DNA of 64,000 nt, taken from Mumia sp. Pv4-285. Lineage in GTDB: Bacteria > Actinomycetota > Actinomycetes > Propionibacteriales > Nocardioidaceae. Both the position numbers and the translations under genes were made by a program. Positions 47,116 through 54,849 of this stretch are shown piece after piece (the first letter of the stretch is position 1; each line of letters opens with the position of its first letter). The notes beneath the pieces are model-generated. The model had not been told where the DNA came from. It did not search any database and saw nothing but the letters and a program-made list of their open reading frames with translations. The stretch is from NCBI RefSeq assembly GCF_041320275.1, contig NZ_CP162023.1:3596001-3660000 (forward strand). Reading direction: 5' to 3'.

Positions 47116-49919
47116 CGGACCTCCCTCGCTCGACCGGGCGCCGCGGCGATCGTGACGACCACGAGCAGCCCGAGCTGGACGTAGGCCAGGATCGGACGGA
47201 TCGCCGAGTCCGGTGCATCGACCCGACCCGACTCGGTGGTGAACGTCCACACCCGCGAGCCCTCAGGGCTGCCGGAAGGCTTGAGACCCGGGACGATCTC
47301 GAGCGCGTCGACGAGGGCGGGATCGGCAGGTGCCGGGACGTAGATCGCCTGGATGCCGTACTGGCCGATGCGCTCGAGCACGCCGGTGGACGGGTTGGTG
47401 AGCAGCCGACGGACGTCGGTGTCGAGGTCGCGGAACGCTTCGGGCGGCGGCATCACGGCTTCGTCACCGAGCCGAGTGCCGTCTCCTGCCACCACCTGCT
47501 GGAACACGCCCTCCTCGCGCGACCCGGTGAGGACGAGCGTCGAGGACCCGTCGGCGGCACGGTCCGCGAGATAGGCGGGCACCTCCGTGATCGGGCCCCG
47601 CTCGAGCGGGTCGTCGACGCTGCGGACGACCCACCAGCCGGTGGCGAGCAGCGGACCGGCGATCGCGACCACGACCCCGATGGCATAGGCGCGGCGGCGC
47701 AGCGGGCGCTCCGCCCACCGCTCGGTCAGGCCGTCTGCCGCCATCCCCGCTGCAGCGGCAAGGGCGGCGACCCACAGCGTGGCGGGCACGCCGACCCATG
47801 CGGGTCCGGACGAGATGCCATCGGTGAACCGCGCCCCGGCACCGAGGCTCGCCCAGGCGAGACCCCACAGGCCTGCTGCCCAGGCGACGAGGACGCCGGC
47901 CCGGCGATCGGTGCGCATCAGCGCGAGCAGGCCGAGGAGCACCAGCGCTCCGGTCGCGTACGTCGCCGCGCCTGGTCCGCCGGCGTGCCCGAGGGCGAGC
48001 TGCCAGGTCGGCGGGTCGAGGTCTCCGACGCCGGCGTCGGCGCGTCCGGCCTCCCACCACCAGGCGCCCGGGTTCAGCGCGCGGGTCCACATCCAGGACC
48101 CCAGCAGGGCCCACGGGACCAGCAGCGCCGTGGCGATGCTCGGCCACCCGCGGCGGCGCAGGAGGACCCCGCCGGCGAGGAGCAGCGGCGCGGCGGTCAG
48201 CACGTACGTCAGGGGTGCGAACGCGGTCGCCAGCGTCAGCCACAGCCCGAGACGCAGGCCGTCGGTGACCCGAGGACGTGTCGTGAGCAGGTAGGCCGAG
48301 TTGACGATCGCGGGGGCGGCGGCGAGTGCCACCACGGAGCCGATCCGACCCTGGGCGACGGCACCGGAGGTCGCCACGAGGATGCCGTAGGTGGCGCCCC
48401 ACCAGAGCGCGATCCACGGCGAGGCGAACAGTCGGCGCGCGAGGCGGTGGGCGGTCAGTGCGGCGAGGACGGAGCCGGCGAGCAGCACGACGGAGACGGC
48501 GAGATCGGCGTTGCCGCCGAAGAGCGTCCCGAGCAGCGCCAGCGGGACCACATAGCCCGGCGCCGCGACGTCGCTGCCGATGCTCACGTCGTGGGAGCCG
48601 GACGTGAACAGCGACCACCAGGCTCCGGCGCTGTCCGGTGCCGGGAGCAGCGCGCCGCCGGCCAGGAACCCCGATCCGATCACGGTCCGCGCCGCCACCA
48701 GCGCGACGATCGCCAGCATCAGCACCGTCCCGGCCCACGGGTGACGCGACAGGAGCGACCCGCTGACGGGCAGCTCGTCCTCGTCGTCGTCGCGCGCCTC
48801 GACCGCGGCGCGGCGCCCGGTCATCTCGGGGGCTGGGCCGACCAGGGTGTTGATGAGCTCGCCGACCGCGTCCAGCCCGTGCCGGTACGGGATCAGGGGC
48901 GACGGCAGCAGCCTCTCGCGGACCGACTTCTGGTCCACGCGCGACGCCGCCGCGCGGCGGCGTCGCGCCCGGAACATCGCTCCGGGCCGAAGGTAGACCG
49001 CGAGCGTGCCGGCCAGCTCGTCGGCGGCCTCGCGAGGCGCCTTCGCGACGAGCAGCGCGAGGGTGCGGAGCACGGAGCCGAGCAGGAGCCGGACCGACTG
49101 CCACAGGAATCCGGGGCGGCTCGCGTTGGCGAGCAGCGTGTAGACGGCCGCCCGGCGCAGGTCACGGCGCGGGCGGCGCGCGATCGACCCGACGCGTACG
49201 GCGGTCGCGGACGCCTCGACGTGGAAGGCCACCGCCGCAGGCACGACCCGGACCCGGTAGCCACGGCGTGCGGCCCGCCAGCCGAGGTCGATGTCGTCGA
49301 AGAAGAGCGGGAGCTGCGGGTCGAAGCCGCCGAGGTCGTCCAGCACGCGGCGGCGTACGAGCATCCCTGCTGTGCTGACCGCGAGCACGTCGTGGGGGCG
49401 GTCGTGCTGGCCCTGGTCGGGCTCACCGCGCTCCAGCCCGGTCTCGCGCGCTCCCGTGCCGGTCACCGTCACCCCGACCTCGAGCAGCCGCTTCAGCGAC
49501 GGCCACTCGCGCAGCTTCGGGCCGACGATGCCGATGTCCTCGGACTGCGTCGCCTGGTCGAGCAGGTGGGCGAGGGCGTCCGGACCGGGCGACGAGTCGT
49601 CGTGGAGCAGCCACACCCACTCGGTCTGCTGGGCACCGTCGAGCGCCACGCGGACCGCGTCGCCGAAGCCGGTGCCTGCCGGCGCCGTACGGATGGACGC
49701 CGGGTGGAGGTAGCGGCCGAGGATCTCGCGCGTCTCGTCAGTGGACGCCACGTCGACGGCGACGACCGCGTTCGGCAGGTGGGGCAGGGACGCCAGCGCG
49801 TCGAGAACCTGGGGAAGCCAGCGAGCGCCGTTGCGGCACACGATCACGGCGGTGACGCCAGGGGGCGAGGAGATCCACTCGCGGGAAGGGACCAAGCCCT
49901 CGTCGACGCCTTCGAACAT
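47112..49919 (-). CDS. Very large membrane glycosyltransferase, GT2 domain
   Basis: 935 residues. The N-terminal GT-A domain (about 15-270) has VTAVIVCRNGARWLPQVLDA, metal-site WLLHDDSSPG and FFDDIDLGWRAARRGYRVR. After a linker there is a long multi-spanning part (about 12 helices, from residue 390). Such proteins build cell-envelope glycans in actinobacteria; the acceptor is unknown. ATG 49919; DUF5719 is co-translated, and whiB lies 137 bp upstream. Confidence 0.9.
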   Translation of the reverse strand: MFEGVDEGLVPSREWISSPPGVTAVIVCRNGARWLPQVLDALASLPHLPNAVVAVDVASTDETREILGRYLHPASIRTAPAGTGFGDAVRVALDGAQQTEWVWLLHDDSSPGPDALAHLLDQATQSEDIGIVGPKLREWPSLKRLLEVGVTVTGTGARETGLERGEPDQGQHDRPHDVLAVSTAGMLVRRRVLDDLGGFDPQLPLFFDDIDLGWRAARRGYRVRVVPAAVAFHVEASATAVRVGSIARRPRRDLRRAAVYTLLANASRPGFLWQSVRLLLGSVLRTLALLVAKAPREAADELAGTLAVYLRPGAMFRARRRRAAASRVDQKSVRERLLPSPLIPYRHGLDAVGELINTLVGPAPEMTGRRAAVEARDDDEDELPVSGSLLSRHPWAGTVLMLAIVALVAARTVIGSGFLAGGALLPAPDSAGAWWSLFTSGSHDVSIGSDVAAPGYVVPLALLGTLFGGNADLAVSVVLLAGSVLAALTAHRLARRLFASPWIALWWGATYGILVATSGAVAQGRIGSVVALAAAPAIVNSAYLLTTRPRVTDGLRLGLWLTLATAFAPLTYVLTAAPLLLAGGVLLRRRGWPSIATALLVPWALLGSWMWTRALNPGAWWWEAGRADAGVGDLDPPTWQLALGHAGGPGAATYATGALVLLGLLALMRTDRRAGVLVAWAAGLWGLAWASLGAGARFTDGISSGPAWVGVPATLWVAALAAAAGMAADGLTERWAERPLRRRAYAIGVVVAIAGPLLATGWWVVRSVDDPLERGPITEVPAYLADRAADGSSTLVLTGSREEGVFQQVVAGDGTRLGDEAVMPPPEAFRDLDTDVRRLLTNPSTGVLERIGQYGIQAIYVPAPADPALVDALEIVPGLKPSGSPEGSRVWTFTTESGRVDAPDSAIRPILAYVQLGLLVVVTIAAAPGRAREVR

Positions 49920-49991
49920 AGGTTGGCGAGTCTAGCCGTGCCGATCCAGGGGCTTCCGCGGGGTACGCGCCGCATGCACGCACCCCCGCAG

Positions 49992-50022
49992 CGACGGGCC
50001 GATCGGCACCGTCGGCCCGTCG
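49992..50022 (-). terminator. Terminator after whiB
   Basis: 11-bp arms cgacgggccga and tcggcccgtcg with a 9-base loop, 35 bp past the whiB stop and before the GT2 gene. Confidence 0.65.
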
Positions 50023-50056
50023 ACGAGCGACTGCCGCCCGCCGTCAGGACCGCGCT

Positions 50057-50305
50057 CTAGATCGCGCGCTTCTTGAGCTTTCGTCGCTCGCGCTCGGACA
50101 GACCGCCCCAGATCCCGAACCGTTCGTCGTTCTCGAGCGCGTACTCCAGGCACTCGCCGCGCACGTCGCAGGTCAGGCAGACCCGCTTCGCCTCACGTGT
50201 CGAGCCGCCCTTCTCCGGGAAGAATGCCTCCGGGTCGGTCTGCGCGCACAAGGCGCGGTCCTGCCAACCCATCTCCTCGGCGTCTGCTTGGAAGATGTCT
50301 TCCAT
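50057..50305 (-). CDS. whiB: WhiB-family iron-sulfur transcription regulator (WhiB2/WhmD type)
   Basis: 82 residues. Cys20, Cys43, Cys46 and Cys52 ligate the 4Fe-4S cluster; GIWGG at 64-68 and the basic tail RERRKLKKRAI complete the family signature. Adjacent to fbiA/fbiB as in M. tuberculosis whiB2, so it is probably the division/sporulation regulator that acts with WhiA-type partners. ATG with gtaggagg 7 bases upstream. Confidence 0.95.
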   Translation of the reverse strand: MEDIFQADAEEMGWQDRALCAQTDPEAFFPEKGGSTREAKRVCLTCDVRGECLEYALENDERFGIWGGLSERERRKLKKRAI

Positions 50306-50444
50306 CAGTCTCGCCTCCTACCCCTCGTGATTCCCCGTGGCCAGCGCCGCCCGTGCCCTGGTGCTGGCTCGCGACCCCTCGCGAGCCGGTGACCCGGGAG
50401 CTGGAGAGCCCCTGAATCGTGCACCTGGGAAGTCCAAGAGGACG

Positions 50445-50471
50445 ACACTAGTGAAATTACATGCCTGTCAA
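50445..50471 (-). promoter_or_regulatory. Candidate whiB promoter
   Basis: On the minus strand TTGACA (50466-50471) and TAGTGT (50445-50450) 15 bp apart, in an unusually AT-rich patch, about 140 bp before the whiB start. Confidence 0.4.
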
Positions 50472-50502
50472 TACCCATCCGTCAAGCCGAGTGGTGCTAA
50501 TG

Positions 50503-50533
50503 CGAAGGCCCGTACCTGTGGTACGGGCCTTCG
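50503..50533. terminator. Terminator after the Q/W-rich membrane protein gene
   Basis: 14-bp perfect arms cgaaggcccgtacc and ggtacgggccttcg around a 3-base tgt loop, 19 bp past the stop of the gene. It also shields the whiB promoter. Confidence 0.85.
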
Positions 50534-50551
50534 AGAGTGATGGAGATCGCG

Positions 50552-51850
50552 TCAGGAAGGGCTTCCCGGCGACCACCAGGACGTGGTCCGTGAGCCGTCG
50601 TCGCCACGGTCGTCGTCGTTGTCGGCGGCCGGGCGCTCGCCCGACTCCGAACCCGTCGACGCGTCGGCCGCGTTCGGGTCGGTGGTGTCGAACGTGGGCT
50701 CCGTCGCCGGCGGGTCGAAGGTCGCGTTGCCGAAGCGGGCGTACGGCTGCTCTGCCTCGGGCTCGGTCGCTCCCCAGCCGCTCGACGGTGCCGGGCTGCC
50801 CCACCCCTGCGACGGCTGCTCGGTGCCGTACGGCTGCTGCGCCGGCTGCTGGGTCGGCTGCGACCAGGAAGAGCCGTACTCGGTCGCCGGCTGCCACGCG
50901 GGCTGCTCGGTGGCCTCCTGGGCCCACGTGTTCTGGGCCGGCTGGGCGGGCTGCGACCAGCTGTTGTCCTGACCCCATGCGGAGTCCTGCGGCGCGCCCC
51001 ACGTGGGCTGCTGCTCCTGCTGGGGCGCACCCCAGCCGGGCTGCTGGTCCTGCGCCTGCTGCTGGCCCCACGGGTCCGGCTGCTGCTCGGCCGGGGGCGT
51101 CCAGACCGCCGTCGACTGCTCGGCCGGCTCGACGTCGGCCGGGCCGTCCTGCTGCTGAGGGGCCTGCTGCTCGGGCTGCGCCACGTGCTGCGGGGCCGCG
51201 TGCTGCGGCTGGGACCACGACACCTGCTGGGCGCCTTCTGCGGCGGCGTAGCCGGCGGCACCGGCGGCGTACGGCTGCCAGCCCTGCTGGGCCGACTGCT
51301 GCGACGCTGCCTGCGGCTGCTGCCAGCCGGCCTGCTCGCTGCCGCCCCACTGCTGCGCGGGCGCGGCCGGCCAGCCCTGCTGCTGGCCGCCCTGCTGCTG
51401 GGCCCAGGGACCCTGCTGCTGGCCGCCCCAGGCCTGGGGCTGCTGCTGGCGCACCGGCGCGGGAAGCGAGCCGAGGACGAGGACGCCGGCGAAGATCGCC
51501 AGTCCGCTCAGGGCGAGGGTGGCGAGCTGCACGATCGCGAGCGAAGCCTTGCCCTGGAGGAGGTCGGTCGAGAGCATCGAGAAGAACCCCCACAGCCCGA
51601 GCACCACGCCGACTCCGAGGACGGAGATCGCAGCGATCGTGATCAGGCGCGCGTGCGAGCTCGAGGCGTCCTTGCGCGGGGCGGCGATCGCGACGGCGAG
51701 GACGACCAGCAGGACCGGTCCGACGCCGAGGGTGCCGTCGAGCGTGCGGTCGTCGAGCAGCGCGATGAACGTCGCGAGCAGTGTCGCGGCGACCACGCCG
51801 AGCAGCGCGAAGGAGAAGATGTCGCGGTAGGTACGCAGTGAGTCGGTCAC
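50552..51850 (-). CDS. Small multi-pass membrane protein with long Gln/Trp/Pro-rich tail
   Basis: 432 residues. Four hydrophobic segments in the first 130 residues (YRDIFSFALLGVVAATLLATF; GVGPVLLVVLAVAIAAP; LITIAAISVLGVGVVLGLWG; LATLALSGLAIFAGVLVLGS). Then about 240 residues rich in Gln, Trp, Pro, Ala and Gly with QPAQ/WGxPQ-like patches, ending acidic (DNDDDRGDDGSRTTSWW). I know of no function; a disordered cytoplasmic tail is inferred. Start GTG 51850, from the first hydrophobic block. Confidence 0.8.
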   Translation of the reverse strand: MTDSLRTYRDIFSFALLGVVAATLLATFIALLDDRTLDGTLGVGPVLLVVLAVAIAAPRKDASSSHARLITIAAISVLGVGVVLGLWGFFSMLSTDLLQGKASLAIVQLATLALSGLAIFAGVLVLGSLPAPVRQQQPQAWGGQQQGPWAQQQGGQQQGWPAAPAQQWGGSEQAGWQQPQAASQQSAQQGWQPYAAGAAGYAAAEGAQQVSWSQPQHAAPQHVAQPEQQAPQQQDGPADVEPAEQSTAVWTPPAEQQPDPWGQQQAQDQQPGWGAPQQEQQPTWGAPQDSAWGQDNSWSQPAQPAQNTWAQEATEQPAWQPATEYGSSWSQPTQQPAQQPYGTEQPSQGWGSPAPSSGWGATEPEAEQPYARFGNATFDPPATEPTFDTTDPNAADASTGSESGERPAADNDDDRGDDGSRTTSWWSPGSPS

Positions 51851-51864
51851 GGATCCCCATCTCG

Positions 51865-51900
51865 TGGTTCGGGGGCAGAGCATGGTTCGGGGGCAGAGCA
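51865..51900. repeat. 18-bp perfect tandem duplication
   Basis: tggttcgggggcagagca occurs twice in direct tandem, 15 bp upstream of the membrane protein start in the divergent region shared with cofD. Confidence 0.85.
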
Positions 51901-52001
51901 CGGCCCTGGTCCCCACGGACGGACCTACCCTACGCAGCAACGGGTGCAGGAGTCTCCCCCGGGCGTGCAGGACCACCCTGTCGAGAAGGGACAATGGGCC
52001 C

Positions 52002-53138
52002 ATGAGGATCACTGTTCTGTCCGGAGGGATCGGCGGCGCGACGTTCGTCCGCGGTCTTCTCGACGAGGTCGACGACGCCGATGTCACGGTCGTCGGCAAC
52101 ACTGCCGACGACATCTGGCTGTTCGGCCTCAAGGTGTGCCCGGACCTCGACACCCTCATGTACACGCTCGGGGGCGGCATCGATCCCGTGCGCCGCTGGG
52201 GCCGCGCCGACGAGTCGTGGAGCGTCAAGGAAGAGCTCGCCGCGTACGGCGCGCAGCCGACGTGGTTCGGTCTCGGGGACCGTGACGTCGCGACCCACCT
52301 CGTGCGGACCCAGATGCTCCAGGCCGGGTACGCGCTCAGCGACGTCACGCGCGCGCTCTGCGTGCGGTGGGAGCCGGGGGTGACCCTGATCCCGATGACC
52401 GACGACCGGGTCGAGACGCACATCGTCGTAGACGATCCGAATCAGCAGAGCGTCGTAGACGATCCGAATCAGCAGAGCGTCGTAGACGATCCGAATCAGC
52501 AGAGCGTCGTAGACGATCCGAATCAGCAGAGCGTCGTAGACGATCCGAATCAGCAGAGCGTCGTAGACGATCCGAATCAGCAGAGCGTCGTAGAGGACGG
52601 CGGGCAGCGCAGCGCGATCCACTTCCAGGAGTACTGGGTACGGCACCGCGCGGCGATCCCCGCCCACGACGTCGTGATGATCGGGATCGAGGACGCGAAG
52701 CCCGCACCCGGCGTCGTCGAGGCCATCGCCACGGCCGACGTCGTGATCGTCCCGCCGTCGAACCCGGTCGTGTCCGTCGGCCCGATCCTCGCGGTCCCGG
52801 GCATCGCCGACGCGCTGCGGGCGACCCGCGCGCCGGTGGTCGGTGTGTCTCCCATCATCGGGACGGGGGCCGTGCGGGGCATGGCCGACCAGCTGCTGAC
52901 CGCGCTCGGGGTCGAGGTGAGCGCCGGTGCGGTCGGCGCCCGGTACGGCGCGCGTACGGCGGGTGGGGTCCTCGACGGCTGGCTCGTCGACACGTCCGAC
53001 GCGAGCCAGGTGCCGACACTCGAGGCAACGGGGCTGACCACCCGCGTCGTCCCGCTCTACATGTCCGACCCGGCCACAACGCGGACGCTCGCGGCCGACA
53101 CGCTCGCGCTCGCGCGTGAGATCGGCGACGCCCGATGA
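52002..53138 (+). CDS. cofD: 2-phospho-L-lactate/phosphoenolpyruvate transferase with tandem-repeat insert
   Basis: Transfers the activated lactyl- or enolpyruvyl-phosphate from the guanosine diphosphate donor to the deazaflavin Fo, making F420-0 or dehydro-F420-0 (FbiA). 378 residues; the normal length is about 330. The extra length is six VVDDPNQQS units at residues 142-195, in the segment that normally reads straight from DDRVETHIVVDD into RSAIHFQEYWVRHRAA. The donor site RITVLSGGIGGATFV and VVIVPPSNPVVSVGPILAV are intact. ATG 52002; the frame opens earlier but lacks conserved sequence. ATGA overlap with cofE. Confidence 0.93.
   Translation: MRITVLSGGIGGATFVRGLLDEVDDADVTVVGNTADDIWLFGLKVCPDLDTLMYTLGGGIDPVRRWGRADESWSVKEELAAYGAQPTWFGLGDRDVATHLVRTQMLQAGYALSDVTRALCVRWEPGVTLIPMTDDRVETHIVVDDPNQQSVVDDPNQQSVVDDPNQQSVVDDPNQQSVVDDPNQQSVVDDPNQQSVVEDGGQRSAIHFQEYWVRHRAAIPAHDVVMIGIEDAKPAPGVVEAIATADVVIVPPSNPVVSVGPILAVPGIADALRATRAPVVGVSPIIGTGAVRGMADQLLTALGVEVSAGAVGARYGARTAGGVLDGWLVDTSDASQVPTLEATGLTTRVVPLYMSDPATTRTLAADTLALAREIGDAR
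52425..52594 (+). repeat. Six perfect 27-bp tandem repeats inside cofD
   Basis: Copies at 52425-52451, 52452-52478, 52479-52505, 52506-52532, 52533-52559 and 52560-52586, all identical, plus an 8-base partial. In frame, each encodes VVDDPNQQS. GC is about 56 percent, far below the surroundings, and gta and aat codons are otherwise rare. The identity indicates very recent expansion. Confidence 0.97.
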
Positions 53139-54118
53139 GCCTCACGCTGTGGCCGGTGACCGGCGTCGGCGAGGTCGGCGCCGGTGACGACCTCGTCCAC
53201 CTGCTTCTCGGTCGCCTCGACGAGCCGCTCCGCGACGGCGACGTCGTCGTGATCACCAGCAAGATCGTCAGCAAGGCTCTGGGCCTCGTCTCGACGGCCG
53301 ACCGCGAGACCGTCATCGACGACGAGACCGTACGCGTCGTCGCGCGACGCGGCCCGACCCGCATCGTGCGCAACCCCGCCGGTCTGACGATGGCGGCCGC
53401 CGGGGTCGACGCCAGCAACACCGTGCCGGGGACCGTCCTCACGCTGCCGCGCGACCCCGACGGCGAGGCGCTCGCGCTCCGTCGGCGCCTGCAGCGGCGC
53501 GCCGGGGTCGAGGTCGGCGTGGTGCTCTCGGACACCGCCGGCCGTGCCTGGCGCACGGGCCAGACCGACATCGCGATCGGGAGCGCCGGCCTGAAGGTCG
53601 TCGACTCGCTGTCCGGCACCCTGGACACCTACGGCAACGCGCTGCAGGTCACCGAGCGCGCGATCGCCGACGAGATCGCCGGAGCGGCCGAGCTGGTCGC
53701 CGGCAAGACCGGACGCACCCCGTTCGTGGTGGTCCGCGGTCTCCCGAGGCACTGGGTCGGAGACCACTGGGCGTCGGCCCGTGCCGGCGCCAAGGACCTG
53801 CTGCGTCCGGACGACGAGGACATGTTCGGCCTGGGAGCTCGTGATGCGGTCGAGGTCGCGCTGGGGTCGGACGTGCCGCTCGGTTTCCCGAGCGCACCGC
53901 CGGACGCACTCGAGCGGGTACGGGACCTCGCGTCAGCCGATCCTGCGCTGGTCGATGTCGAGATCGTCGACGACGCGATCCGTGTGACGGCGCGCAGCGA
54001 CGCCGCGGACGCGCTGATCGAGGCGGGGCGCGTGGCCGAGCGGCTACGGGTCGCGGCCCGCGCGCACCGCGTCGTGCACCGTGTCGAGGTTCGGGCCACC
54101 GTCGCCTCCGGCCGTTAA
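53135..54118 (+). CDS. cofE: F420-0:gamma-glutamyl ligase without C-terminal nitroreductase domain
   Basis: Adds L-glutamates to F420-0 with GTP. 327 residues. Catalytic-domain features: VITSKIVSKALG, VLSDTAGRAWRTGQTDIAIG, ATGA-coupled to cofD. FbiB of mycobacteria has about 448 residues with a fused FMN-binding domain that reduces dehydro-F420-0. Here only about 80 residues follow the ligase domain (DEDMFGLGARDAVEVALGSD onward), the start of that linker. Dehydro-F420 reduction, if needed, must come from another gene. Confidence 0.92.
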   Translation: MSLTLWPVTGVGEVGAGDDLVHLLLGRLDEPLRDGDVVVITSKIVSKALGLVSTADRETVIDDETVRVVARRGPTRIVRNPAGLTMAAAGVDASNTVPGTVLTLPRDPDGEALALRRRLQRRAGVEVGVVLSDTAGRAWRTGQTDIAIGSAGLKVVDSLSGTLDTYGNALQVTERAIADEIAGAAELVAGKTGRTPFVVVRGLPRHWVGDHWASARAGAKDLLRPDDEDMFGLGARDAVEVALGSDVPLGFPSAPPDALERVRDLASADPALVDVEIVDDAIRVTARSDAADALIEAGRVAERLRVAARAHRVVHRVEVRATVASGR

Positions 54119-54128
54119 AGTTGGCAGC

Positions 54129-54842
54129 GTGACACTTGCCGAGCTGCTCGCCGACGCCGCACGGACCGACGCCTCACGCCCGGTCGTGACGTACTACGAC
54201 CTCGAGACCGGCGAACGCGTCGAGCTGAGCGTCACGACCGCCGCCAACTGGGTCGCCAAGACCGCCAACATGCTGCAGGACACCCTCGGCACCGACGACG
54301 ACACGACGGTCGACGTCCTGCTGCCCCTGCACTGGGAGACCGTCGTCTGGCTGCTCGCCTGCTGGGTCGCGGGGTGCGCCGTCAGCGTGCGGCCCGGCGA
54401 CAGGATCGTCGTCGTCGGTCCGGACGATCTCGACATCGCGGGCAGCCAGGGCGCCGACGACGTCGTCGCCCTCTCCCTGCGCCCGCTCGGGGGTCGGTTC
54501 ACCACGCCGCTCCCGCCCGGCGTCATCGACTACAACGCCGAGGTCCCGTCGCACGGTGACCGGTTCGTCGCCTACTACCCACCTACCGACAGCTCGCCGG
54601 CCGTGCGTGATGACGGCGACATGCTGACGCACGCCGATCTCGTGGCCGAGACGGCGGCCCGTTACCCGGACGGGTCCCGGGTGATGCTGGTCGGCAACCG
54701 CGACGCGGTGCCGCTGCTGCACGTGGTCCCGGCCGTCCTCCACGCGACAGGGTCGCTGGTGCTCGTGCGTTCCGCCGACCCTGAGGCCGACAGCGACCGG
54801 ATCGCGGCGATCGCCGAGACCGAGCGCGTCACCGTACGCTGA
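54129..54842 (+). CDS. TIGR03089 family protein
   Basis: 237 residues. LAELLADAARTDASRPVVTY at the start resembles the N-terminal lobe of AMP-binding (ANL) enzymes but the protein lacks the P-loop and the C-terminal lobe. The family is actinobacterial and of unknown role. The GTG start lies 10 bp past cofE, so it is probably co-transcribed. Confidence 0.88.
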   Translation: MTLAELLADAARTDASRPVVTYYDLETGERVELSVTTAANWVAKTANMLQDTLGTDDDTTVDVLLPLHWETVVWLLACWVAGCAVSVRPGDRIVVVGPDDLDIAGSQGADDVVALSLRPLGGRFTTPLPPGVIDYNAEVPSHGDRFVAYYPPTDSSPAVRDDGDMLTHADLVAETAARYPDGSRVMLVGNRDAVPLLHVVPAVLHATGSLVLVRSADPEADSDRIAAIAETERVTVR

Positions 54843-54849
54843 CGTCCGC

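Noticed and set aside
52425-52594. Repeats in cofD as a CRISPR array
   Set aside because: Copies are directly adjacent with no spacers, and the reading frame continues through them.
51930-52667. Minus-strand frame through the cofD repeats (repeating YDALLIRIV)
   Set aside because: It follows from repeat length being a multiple of three; cofD homology fixes the coding strand.
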